A stretch of DNA of 64,000 nt, from positions 31,190-95,189 of the forward strand of contig NW_003101671.1 in NCBI RefSeq assembly GCF_000003855.2. The letters are read 5' to 3'. This DNA is from Blastomyces gilchristii SLH14081. Its lineage: Eukaryota > Ascomycota > Eurotiomycetes > Onygenales > Ajellomycetaceae. The translations under genes and the position numbers were made by a program. A model generated the notes under the pieces. It worked only from the letters and a program-made list of their open reading frames with translations. It had not been told where the DNA came from and did not search any database. Positions 48,489-58,559 of this stretch are shown in pieces; within the stretch, counting starts at the first letter, position 1, and the number at the start of each line of letters is the position of its first letter.

Positions 48489-48675
48489 TGTGGTTCGGAA
48501 GAACGTACGGTGGTTCGGAAGAACGTACGACCGTCGGATAATAACGCGGCCGCTTCCGAACTTGCTTACGAGTGTAAAGGGGCCATAGCGGCCGCTAATT
48601 AATTTAGTGTACGATATATAAGAAGCCGGCGTACGCCTGTAATCGTACGCTGGCTCAAGTAACCTTTGAATCACA
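48489..48675 (+). repeat. Sol-C solo LTR, unmutated
   Basis: 187 bp, TGTGGTTCGGAAGAACGTAC to CCTTTGAATCACA, with a 4 bp TSD gtat at 48485-48488 and 48676-48679. It has TG...CA ends and an internal TATATAAG (near 48615) as expected of an LTR promoter. A 20 bp unit starting TGGTTCGGAAGAACGTACG is tandemly duplicated at 48491-48530. It is GC-rich with intact CG sites, unlike its decayed hAT-M host. No internal region is attached, so it is probably a solo LTR; a small non-autonomous element with a single TG...CA unit is an alternative. Confidence 0.7.
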
Positions 48676-48766
48676 GTATGACTATGTCTGAGATTAGAAC
48701 CAGAATATTTAATAGTTTCATTATCAATTTAACTGATCTTATTACACAGTTTTAAGATTATATAGT

Positions 48767-49141
48767 TATTATTATTATTATTATTATTCTTTCATTATAC
48801 TCATATGCAAGCGGAGCTTATGATGAGTCCTTGCGTGATGTTAAATACAGGTCAAGTGTTGATTATACAGGAGGAAACACAGGTTTTGAGATCATATCAA
48901 GATAACAAGAACATAGGAAAATACAAAGAAGTGATAATTAAATACATGCAATAATAACTTCCCAGCCCAGGAACATATAGTAATTCATTGAAGTGATTTG
49001 TACACCGCTGTATTTATTAGAAACCTGAGGTGCTTGAGTTCCGGATTTAATGTATTCTCTGCGGGTTTGGAACCCACGCACCTTGGTTTCTCATGTCAAG
49101 ATACTACCAGGTGGCCGCATTAACCATTCAATCACCGGGGC
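48767..49141 (-). mobile_element. SINE-1, tRNA-derived, with TSD
   Basis: About 375 bp on the minus strand. The tRNA-like head (49141 leftward) has a box A-like TGATTGAATGGTTAATG and a box B GGTTCCAAACC (49064-49074) within a GTGGG/CCCGC T-stem. A body with several CC and CG sites follows, then an (AAT)n tail at 48767-48782. Flanking 13 bp TSD aagattatatagt at 48754-48766 and 49142-49154 shows target-primed insertion. RNA polymerase III transcription is expected from the boxes. Confidence 0.87.
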
Positions 49142-49485
49142 AAGATTATATAGTAGTTTCATACTGTTTCAGTGAGACTTACTATCTACTCTTGTCACAT
49201 TTTTCAAATAAGATCATGATTTTCACTTCTTAATTTAAATTATTTTTATTTCTTTAAATGACTTTAAATCTCATTTAAGTGTTATCAAAAAGTGTTACTT
49301 TTTAAAAAATTAAAAATAGATAAAAGAAAACCTTAAACTGTCTAAAAATAGTAACTTTATACTAATAATGAAACTAAATGAAATTAAATGAAATAACTTT
49401 CTTATTTTTTCTAAGTTATTGTCTTATTTTAAGATTTGATATATAGTCACTTTGCATGTTTTTTTTTTTTTTTTTTTTTTTTTTT

Positions 49486-49565
49486 GCCAGCGTGGCTCAG
49501 TTGATAAGACTGGTAACCAAGGCCGCACACATTAGAGGTGCATGGGTTCAAATCTCATCACTGAC
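49486..49565 (+). other. tRNA-like SINE-2 head (A and B boxes)
   Basis: GCCAGCGTGGCTCAGTTGAT opens with a box A-like TGGCTCAGTTGATAAGA (49493-49509). Box B is GGTTCAAATCT (49545-49555) in an ATGGG/CTCAT T-stem. The ends GCCAGCG and CACTGAC can pair as an acceptor stem if two G-to-A changes are allowed. It is not a functional tRNA: the D and anticodon arms do not fold cleanly and the acceptor is mismatched. Confidence 0.7.
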
Positions 49566-50234
49566 ACCTGTCACTTCTTACCCATGAAAGCCTCTATGTA
49601 ATAGAGGCTGAGCTTAATTAGTAAGACTTGATGCAGGGTAGAACTCTCTACTGTAAGTCAAGTCACTAGTTAAGTGAGATTCTGTGAACACTTATCAGAG
49701 CTGATATAGAATGTCAATGTCTCACTATTCTACTATACATCTGTCAAGGTTCTAATAATATAGAGTCAAGTCTAATATAGTGATTATACACTACTTAAGT
49801 AAGTCTCTAACTAGAGCTGTCATTGAAGCCTAGCTTCCTCTTAAATACAGAGAATGATTTTGAAAATCATCTGACTAGCAGGTCTAGACACATATCTAGA
49901 CTCTAGAGAGAACACTCTGATAGACTAGAGTCTGCAAGCTCTCTGTCAAGCTCTAATACTGACAGAGAGAACTGCAGTCATCAAGCCTATAATTAGTTCC
50001 TAACATAGAGTGAGGTCATGACAGCTGATTGATAGGCCTATAAGCATCTAATGAGGCTAAGATCAGCAACTGAAAGCTTGGTGTGTGTATTATCAAGTGA
50101 GCAGTGACAGTCACTAACTAACATCCCTGAAAATTAGTGACTGGCCTGAGAGGATGGACACAGTGATCAGTTAATTATAGAGAGTTAAATGTAATTAGCT
50201 TAAGATGCATTCTGCGGGTGGCTAGCGCCTGTAG
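49566..50234 (+). other. Body between tRNA-like head and LINE part
   Basis: About 670 bp with no copy elsewhere in the window, no long open frame, several small hairpins (for example GCCTCTATGTAATAGAGGC at 49588-49606), and almost no CG. It could be a long SINE body or other captured RNA. Confidence 0.5.
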
Positions 50235-50259
50235 TCACTTCTCAACTACATTAATGAAA

Positions 50260-52847
50260 ATGACTGAGAATGGCCTGATCTTACATAAGATGAATTAGTA
50301 TCAGCTATCTTCTCAAGTTCTGTTAAAACTGCTGCAGGTCCTGATTCAATTAATCACTTGATTATTCAAAATACATATTCCTGCTTAAAGAATGAATATT
50401 TTGAGCTCTTTTTCAATTTCTTGAAAAATCAATATCATTCTGAATGCTGAAGAGAAGCTACTGAAGTGATTCTTACAAAATTTAATAGAAAAACTTCAAT
50501 TTCTAAGTTATATAGAGTAATATCTCTATTGAACTGTCTAGAAAAGGTTTTAGAAAAGATAATAGCTACTTAACTATCTTTTATAAGCTTTATAAGTGAT
50601 TGTCTTTTATTCAGTGAATAAATGAGAGATAGAAAACAGTGTTCTGCAATTGACACTGTTCTCTCAGTTGTTCATGATATTTAAATAGCAAAGTATGAGA
50701 GTCTGGTCTCAACTGCAGTTTTTATTGATATAAAAGAAGCATTTGATCATGTTTCAAAGTCAAAGTTAATTCAGACATTGAAGATATTAAAACTGCTACT
50801 TTCTCTAATAAAATGAGTTAACTGTTTTATATCTAAAAGACTTATACAACTCTTCTTTGATGGAATGAAATAAGACAAGACTGAGATAAAAATAGAAGTA
50901 TCACAGAGATCTTCAATCTCACTCATTTTATTTACAATATACACTGCATATCTATTCAAAAATAGAAATATGAGAATAGTGCAATCTCTGAGTTATATGA
51001 ATTATATTGATCTAGTCTACAGCTTAAAAACTATCAAAGAGAATTTGAAAGTAATTGAAGAAGCTGCAAAGAAAATCTTTGTTAGAGCAGATATCAATCA
51101 AATTCAATTTAATATAGATAAAACTGAGTTAATTCATTTCTTTTCTAGATTCAATGAGAAAGAACTATCTCTAACTCTTTTAAATAGAGAGATTAAACCC
51201 AGTGTAAATATCAAATGATTAGAAGTATGATTAAACTTCAAGTTGAATTTTAAATATCACATTCAATAAAGAACTGTCAAGACAGAAAGACTATTGAACA
51301 ACATAATCAGACTATTAAATACAGGGAGAGGTCTATTCTTCCAGGCTATGAGACAGTTATATATAGCCTGTATTACATCAGTAGCTGATTATGAAGTTTA
51401 AGTTTGATGAAATAATCAAGAGAATTTCACTGAACTCTTTCAAAGTCTGCAAAACAGAGTCTTGAGAAGAATTCTGAAAGTATTCAAATCATCTTCTATT
51501 AAAGTAATGAAAATTGAAGCTTCAATCTCTTCTCCTGCTATTAGATTTGAAAAGGCCTGCATAAACTATGCTCTGAGAGTTGTAAAGATGAGCTTAAATC
51601 ATATAATCAGAGAAAGAGTCTCTTCTTCATTTTCATTAATTAACTGTGGAAATGAACTGAATTGGAATAGATTTCTTGATTGAAATGAAAATAATTCTTC
51701 AAAGAAAATGTCTTCTCAACTGTACAGACTATGCTCTCTGATTAAAAATCAATTTTCTTCTTTAAATGTTGAAAAAGTTGATCATGAGAAGTTATCTCTC
51801 TGAAGAGAAAAGCTTGAATCTCTTATAGACTTATAAATAAGTGAACTATTAAAAGAGAAAGAATATGAACAGCATTTGAAGAGAATTTCTACAATTAATA
51901 TAAAAGACTCTATTCTGATTTATTCAGATGGCTTAAAAAATGAGAACTTGAATAGATTAGGCGCAGACATTGCTTATACTGAAGATAATATCAATTTTAT
52001 CTCAGATTTCTGAAATCTAGACTGTGAATGTGAAGTCTTTGATGCTGAACTATTTATAATAGTGAAAGCTTTCAAACTCATTGAAATAAAATCTTATAAA
52101 AGAGGAAATTGTTTGAAAGAGATATGAATATTCTCTGATAGTCAAGCTGCTTTAAAAAGACTTAGAAATAGTCAGATTCATAATAATCAAATGAATCTTG
52201 AACTGATCTTAAACTCTGTTTTGAAAATTCAAAAGAGAAGAATATCAAAGCTGATAATTCATCTACACTGAGTTCCTGCTTATATGAATATTCATGACAA
52301 TGAATTGGCTGATTCAGCTGCAAAAAAAGGTGCAGAATTAAGCAGATCTATTCAAAAAATTGTGTCCTGGTCTTTTATAAAGAGAAAAATAAAAGAATCT
52401 TGTTTAGACAAGTGAAATGAAAGCTGGCAGAAACAAAAGAAGAGTATACATTATTCAAGATTTGAAACAAAACCCAAGTGGAAATCTTGTTTAATTAAAT
52501 GTAAAAAGAAAATATTCTCATCTATAATACAGCTGAAACTAGGACATGGCTATTTCAAATCTTATATACAAAGATTTGATGATAGATTTGACTCAATAGA
52601 ATGCTCATTCTGCAATACAAATGAGAATTCTGAGCATATTGTAATACACTGTGCATTATACAATAGTCTCAGAGTCAGATTGAAAGAGAAGTATGATCTA
52701 AATCAATTAAATATGAGATTCTTATTCTCAACTGAGACAGGAATTAAATACTTAATAGACTTTCTATCAGAAACTCAAGCAGCTACAAGAAAATGGCTAA
52801 ATTCAGAATTATCTGAATATGAAGAGGAGAAAATCAACCAGATATAG
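50260..52847 (+). pseudogene. LINE-T copy 3 ORF2: RT, RNase H, CCHC (best preserved)
   Basis: RT: SKLYRVISLLNCLEK near 50500-50545, MRDRKQCSAIDTVLS, VFIDIKEAFDHVSKS. At the catalytic site the sequence reads SYMNYIDLVY (50991-51020), where copy 2 keeps YVDDI. RNase H near 51910-52350: IYSDGLKNE, VFDAELFIIVKAF, IFSDSQAALKRL, NELADSAAKKG, i.e. all four acidic positions present. C-terminal zinc motif near 52600-52660, C-S-F-C-N ... EHIVIHC, fits CX2CX7HX4C. Stop TAG at 52845-52847. Stops inside the frame are mostly TGA at Trp positions. RNase H plus this tail supports the Tad1/I-like assignment. Confidence 0.88.
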
Positions 52848-53335
52848 TCTGTTAAAACAGCTATATACTATCTTTTAATAATTTGTTTTGTTACAGTCTT
52901 TCTTTACTTTATCTTTTCCTTTCAATTCCTTTCTGTCTATCTATTTAATGTGTCTATCTTTAAGACTGTGTTCTCTTTTCCTTTGTCATGATATTGTCAA
53001 ATGATTTCAAAGTATCAGAAGATGTTAAAACACTGCAATTTGTAAACAGTTTTTATATTCTGAGCTGAAATTTTCTGATTTTGCATATCTGAAATTGATG
53101 AATGTATAATAGTTAACTTTACAGATATAGGAAAAACCCTGAGAACTAAAAGTTCTCAGGTAGATGTCATAGTCTCTGACTGCATACATCTATAATTGAA
53201 GAATAATAATAATAATAATTTGCATGTTTTTTTAATGATTAGTCCCAGTGGGATTTATGCTAAGAAATGTGTGAGATCAGATCAAATGAGATTAAACATG
53301 AAATTCATAATCTCAGTAGTCAGTCTAAGTGTGAT

Positions 53336-54340
53336 CTCAATAACTGAGATTCTTACATTTGAGATCTGAGTTAAAGGTATCTTTTTATTAAATGTAGAGA
53401 GTGTTTTCTCTTTAATTATCTGTAGACTGCTGTTTCTTAAATCTTTCTGCTTCAGTAAGTTCTGCTTTACTATTATTATTATTATTATTTTTCTTTTTCT
53501 GTTCAGCTTCTTTCACTGATATTATCTTTTTATTATCATTTGATCTGATAACTATCTTGTAGCAGACAAGATTATCAATGTGATTATTAAGATTAATTTC
53601 AGAAATGAATATCTTTGAACTTTCTTAATGTAAATTCTTAAGATAGATTTGAATGAATGTTTGTATATAAGTCTTCAGATTATATATAAATTGTTAAGTG
53701 AGAAAGTCTTTGAATATTGATCAGCTATATATATTAATATCATTTATTATCATCAATCAGTGCTTTGTATATAGTGTAACATCATTGTTACAATCAGTAA
53801 TTATCATAGTAATAATCTTATTGTATAATTTGAATTGAACATCTGCTCAGTGTATTTAATATTTCAATTCAACTGCTTATTATAGTGTAGCTGAGCATTT
53901 TATCTTGATATTACTGTGACTGTTAATTTAGTTCAGTTTTGATTAAATGAGTGTCTATGACTCTGTTTTCATTGAGTTTTATATACACTCTTATAATCCA
54001 CTTTCTTTATATTGCTAGATTTTTAAATCAATTATTTATAAGCTGAGTATTTGAGAAAAGCTCTTCATCTGGAAAAATGTGAGATATGTCAATTAAAACT
54101 GCTTTTAATTTGATTTTACAGTGTCAGATATTATATTCTTTTAACTCAGAGAGCTTTGTGATAATTTTCATTTCAATATAACTGTAGTTATTCTTGAATT
54201 CGCAGAATTTATCTGTTGCAGTAACTGAGTTCACTGTGAGATTGAGATTTATTTCTTGTTTTTATAGTTATTGCTTATGAGCAATTTTCACTGCATCTGC
54301 TTCAGAGAACTCTGTCTCTTATAAATAAGTAAAGTGTGTC
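53336..54340. other. Unassigned AT-rich DNA with TAT microsatellite
   Basis: Follows the hAT-M nest; a (TAT)n run lies near 53470-53490. No coding or transposon homology recognised. Confidence 0.4.
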
Positions 54341-54341
54341 A

Positions 54342-55050
54342 TTATTTCAGTAATCTCACTAATAAGACTATCTTGATTAAGACTATCTTGATTGAGACTA
54401 TCTCAATTGAGATTATCTTGAGTGAGTATAGAGTGTTCTGTTAAAAGAGAATCTTCTCTCTCTCTTAAACTTGTATTATAATCTGTATTCATTTTGATTT
54501 GAACTTTCCGAGCTATCTGAAGTAGCAATTACAGCTCAAGCAGCTCTTATTAAGAGATATTGTATGTATATATTAACTGTATCAGATATCTTTTACTTCT
54601 AGTAATTAGTACAGATTCAGATAAGATAATATCATCTTCAATAATAAAGCTGCTTATAGAGATATATTTACTGTTTATATTTCTATTCATGTGAGAATAC
54701 AGGAGTTGCCTGCATACTTAGTATGAAAGTTTATAGTAAGTAGATTAATTTTGAAATCAACAGTTCTTTTCAATCTTGTGATGAGTGACTGTAGAATTAC
54801 TAATACAGTGTTTCAGAATTATAATTAATAGATCTTTAATTTAATCATAAAGTGTAATAATATAGTAAATTAGAGCAGATTCTTATACATAAAAGAAACA
54901 TAATCTGATAAAGATGATATAATAAAGTAGTTGATTTTATTATCAAGATCTATCTATTGTGCGGCCTTTTATATATAATAGATGTTCATCAAGCAATTGA
55001 AGAATACCTTGCTTAGGCGAAAGTAGGCGGCCCGTAGAGAGAGAATCTGA
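54342..55050. repeat. Repeat U copy 3
   Basis: Most complete copy of repeat U, about 700 bp. It begins with a short cluster of 20 bp GACTATCTTGATT-like tandem units (54366-54420) and ends near GGCGGCCCGTAGAGAGAGAA. Matches 43373-44940 and 46741-47395. Class unknown. Confidence 0.6.
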
Positions 55051-55946
55051 CATATGTAGTTTTATCTAATTTTCAGTTGTAATTAATATATATAAGTCTG
55101 TTTCAAAGTTAGTATTATAGTTCTATGTAATATGAAGTATTACAAAAGATTATTACTTACTGGAGAAATGTATTTTACTGTCTTTACATCTTTAATATCT
55201 ACTTGTTCAAATCTCTAATAGTTGATATTATAGTAGTCTTAAACTAATTTAATATATAAGTCTTATTTCTTCTCTGTTCAATCTTGAAAAGTGTAGATAT
55301 TAACTTAATGAAAGAAATCTAGTAAAGCTACTATAGTATAATACTTTGTAAAAGAGTGTTCATTTTTACTGTAGTAATATATCAGTTTATTTCTTACAGT
55401 AATAATAGTCTATAGTATAATATCATCTCAGACTGATTTTCTTTTTAAGTAATTTGACTGCTTTTTAAGATGAGTAAATAAACTATTATATACTTATAAA
55501 GCTGACTACAGTATTGATGTATGAGTGATTGAAACTATCTTTATTATCTTATAAAACTGAAACAGTAAATTAATTATATATTTCAACTGAGTTTCTTTTA
55601 TATCAGATAGTTTCAATATCTGCATCTTTTCTCAATCAGAGTGATGCACTTAATAATCAATTATCTAATATAATCAAAGAGTTTGAACAGTTATCTTATA
55701 TATTAAACTTCACTATAGTCTAATATTTTATATCATACTTAGTAATATGACTGATTTGTTTATTTATTAAATATTATGAAATCATTGTTATTATTTAGAG
55801 AAGGTATAAATTATATGAGTAATATTTTAAATCTGTAATATTTAAAGTATTAGTCAATATATTCAAAATTAACAGCTGTGTTATCAAAAAGTGTTATTTA
55901 AAAGCAATATTAAAAAGTGTTATTAAAAAAATATTATCTTTTACAG
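55051..55946. other. Unassigned AT-rich DNA
   Basis: No gene recognised. The last 60 bp contain short AAAAAGTGTTATT repeats that resemble part of hAT-M, possibly a trace of a decayed copy. Confidence 0.35.
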
Positions 55947-56959
55947 TGTAAGAGGCCTACACTGAATAGATCAGTATTAAGATATAGATCTTATATAATA
56001 AAAGTGAAAAACATTAGAGAAGAAAAACAAAAGGGAAAGTGCAAGAATTAGTAATCAGAGCAGATATTTATATATATATGAGATAAAGCTTCAGAGCAGA
56101 AGAATAGAGACTCTGTTACTTTCTCAGCTAAGAATCAGTGACTGAGAATTGAAGCTTTTAGTAGAAATCTATAAATTTTAATGAAATAGTCTATATAATT
56201 GAGTGCAGCCTGCTACATTAGCTCTCACTTTCTGAAAGTAAGTGCAGTTCTCATTGATCAAGAGCTGCTGTATTGAATAGCACAGAGTCTGAAATTCAGA
56301 TTGAACAGTTATAATTCACTCATTTTACAAGATATTATCAGCTGCGGCTGCAAAGCTTTTCATCAAAAATATCTTTAATCTCTTATTTAAGTTCATTTTC
56401 TTCTTCTATAATCTCTAATAGTTGTCAGTCAGAAATCAGTTAAGAAGAGAATAGGTCAGTGATAGTGCAGTGAAGTAAGCTTGTGTGAAACATATTATAA
56501 CTCTTTGATAGAGAATTAAGATAGTAGTTATAACTGCCTAGAACTTCTGTCACTTTGTATTTGATATAGTAGTAGTTCAGTGTATAAGATGAGTGTATAA
56601 TCTGTATATTTCTAAGATTTTATTACATCAGGTCTTCTATCTTATATTACTTAGCAGAATCTCAGAAAACATTGATTTAATTCTCTTAATCTTATTGAAC
56701 ACTTATTATGAAGACTTCTGCTCAGTCACAGATATCTTAGAGCTTTATTACTATATTATCAGTGATCTGAATTGAACTGTGAGAGTTTAGTGTGAACTGT
56801 GTGATCTTTAGAAAATTCAACACCTTCATGTGATAACTGTAGAAAAGATTGAACAGGCTTATATCTGTGAAAACAGCATCTCAGTCATTGATAGTAACTT
56901 TAGTGTGTAGAAGAAGATTGTGCCAGTCATCTTATAAGTAGTTTCAGAACTTATAAAAA
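55947..56959 (-). mobile_element. Gyp-B copy 4: 3' LTR and pol end
   Basis: LTR 55947-56217 (271 bp) and about 740 bp of internal sequence matching 14201-14940, i.e. the chromodomain and integrase C-terminus on the minus strand. Truncated at 56959. Confidence 0.83.
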
Positions 56960-57824
56960 TGTAATATAACAGAACTGAAGCAGTGACTAATCAGCAGTGA
57001 CATGTAGATAGTTATCTGAGAAGCTGTATAAGTGAGCCTCACTATCTTACTTGAATAGCGAGCTCATGAGCTACAGAGATATTGCGAGAATATTATAGAT
57101 ATAGTACTTAGTATGCTAAGAAGATTGTATGAGAAATACTGTAACTCTTGTCTATATTATCAGTAGAAGAAAAATGAATTGCTAGCTTCTTTAATAAGAA
57201 GTCACTATCTAGCTATTTCATATAGATAATGAGTGAATATCTCTCTTCTATTTCATGAGTAAGAATTGCTGAAGTGATATCTCAGCAGAGTCTCACTGTT
57301 ATGAAATAAGTAATCTGCTAACCTTATATAGAAATAAGATTTTTATATTCATTAATCAGATCTTTCTATATTGCATCTGAAGAATGTTATAGAGTAATTG
57401 AAAATCAGTTTAAACAGTTTGTGAAATGAATGAAATTATCTGCAGAGAAGTAATGAGCTATGTGAAACTATAACAGAGTCTTGACACAGTTAGAAACATG
57501 ATAATACTCTTCTCTTTAAGAGTATAGTTCTGATACTCTTAACATTATCAGATTAGAAATTATCTTTGTTGTATAATAACAGTTATTAATTAATTTGACA
57601 GCACATGTGCTGTATGTGATATAAAGAAATAAGTAAGTTTCTCTACTGACTGTGTAGATCTTGTTTTTCTCATCTCTGTTCAAATCAATTATGTGATAAG
57701 TGAAAATCTTATATATTAATTGAAATGTGAAAAATGTAGTTACTAAGTGACTTGCAGATCTCTCATCATATTTCTGTTCTGTGTATAAAATTCCTTACAA
57801 AGGTGATGTGTTTTAGAGATAAAG
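56960..57824. other. Unassigned DNA, possible transposase remnant
   Basis: Not repeated in the window. A plus-strand reading around 57065-57100 (MSYRDIARIL) looks like a helix-turn-helix of a Tc1/mariner-type transposase, but the frame is broken and nothing downstream confirms it. Confidence 0.25.
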
Positions 57825-58552
57825 TGTAAGAATAAGTACTCGCAGGCAATTATTCAGATATTTGCAGCTTGGTGTGATATATACTGATAGCTACTAGAAG
57901 TATTCATAACAGAAAGATAAAATGTAAAGATTAAATATATAATAGCATTCAAGCTGAGTGATAAATAATATTTGTGAACTTCAGTCTATATAGTTATATG
58001 TAGTTAGACTGACCGTGTGACCGTGTCTGGGACCAGGACCAGATTTTTTGATAGTTTCATTACCAATTCGACTGATCCCATTACATGGTTTTAACATTAG
58101 ATAGTAGTCTCATACTGTCTCAGTGAGACTTACTGTCTACTCTTGTCACATTTTCCAAATGGGACCATGATTTCCACTTCTCAATTTAAATTATTTTTAT
58201 TGCTTTAAATGACTTTAAATCTCATTTGAGTGTTACCAAAAAGTGTTACTTTTTAAAAAATTAAAAATAGTCTAAAAAAAACCTTAAAATGTCTAAAAAT
58301 AGTAACTTTATGCCAAGAATGGGACTAAATGGGACCAAATGAGACCACTTTCTCATTTTTTTCAAGTCATGGTTCCATTTTAAGATCTGATATATAGTCA
58401 CTTTACATGTTTTTTTGATAGCCAGTCCCAGCGGGATTCACGCCAAGAAATGTATGGGACCAGACCAAATGGGACTAAACATGAAATTCATGGTCCCGGC
58501 GGCCAGTCTATATATAGTCAAGGCTCACTAACTCTATTAATTACATAAGGAA
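57825..58552 (-). repeat. Gyp-A copy 3 LTR, truncated and split by hAT-M
   Basis: 57825-58004 and 58519-58552 match the Gyp-A LTR in the orientation of copy 2. The last ~45 bp of the LTR are replaced by Gyp-B sequence. Confidence 0.82.
58005..58510 (-). mobile_element. hAT-M MITE inside Gyp-A LTR, nearly unmutated
   Basis: 506 bp, TAGACTGACCGTGTGACCGT to CCGGCGGCCAGTCTA; 8 bp TSD tatgtagt/tatatagt (one G/A difference) at 57997-58004 and 58511-58518. Best candidate for the family's active sequence. Confidence 0.95.
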
Positions 58553-58559
58553 TCGATCT

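Larger units (their letters stand above)
49466..53218 (+). mobile_element. Chimeric retro-insertion: tRNA-like head + 670 bp body + LINE-T 3' part
   Basis: One insertion unit bounded by the TSD TTTGCATGTTTTTTT (49451-49465 and 53219-53233). Left to right: 20 extra T, a tRNA-like head (49486-49565), a body of unknown origin (49566-50234), LINE-T ORF2 from the end of the endonuclease/RT linker to the stop (50235-52847), the LINE 3' UTR, and an (AAT)n tail (53203-53218). Since TSDs enclose the whole, head and LINE moved together, or the head was joined by template switching during insertion. The least decayed LINE frame in the window. Confidence 0.8.
48475..53327 (-). mobile_element. hAT-M MITE holding three nested retroelement insertions
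   Basis: Outer ends TAGACTGACTGTAT (48475) and CAGTCTA (53327), with a perfect 8 bp TSD agtgtgat at 48467-48474 and 53328-53335. Removing Sol-C (48489-48675), the SINE (48767-49141), the chimera (49466-53218) and their duplications leaves a normal, strongly mutated hAT-M of about 500 bp. This fixes the relative order: hAT-M first, the three retroelements later. Confidence 0.93.

Noticed and set aside
49486..49565. Functional tRNA gene
   Set aside because: A and B boxes are present but the acceptor stem has mismatches and the anticodon arm does not fold; it is fused to a retroelement with TSDs.
57065..57100. Tc1/mariner transposase helix-turn-helix
   Set aside because: Only about ten residues look right; no DDE region or TIRs follow, so it is kept as unassigned DNA.
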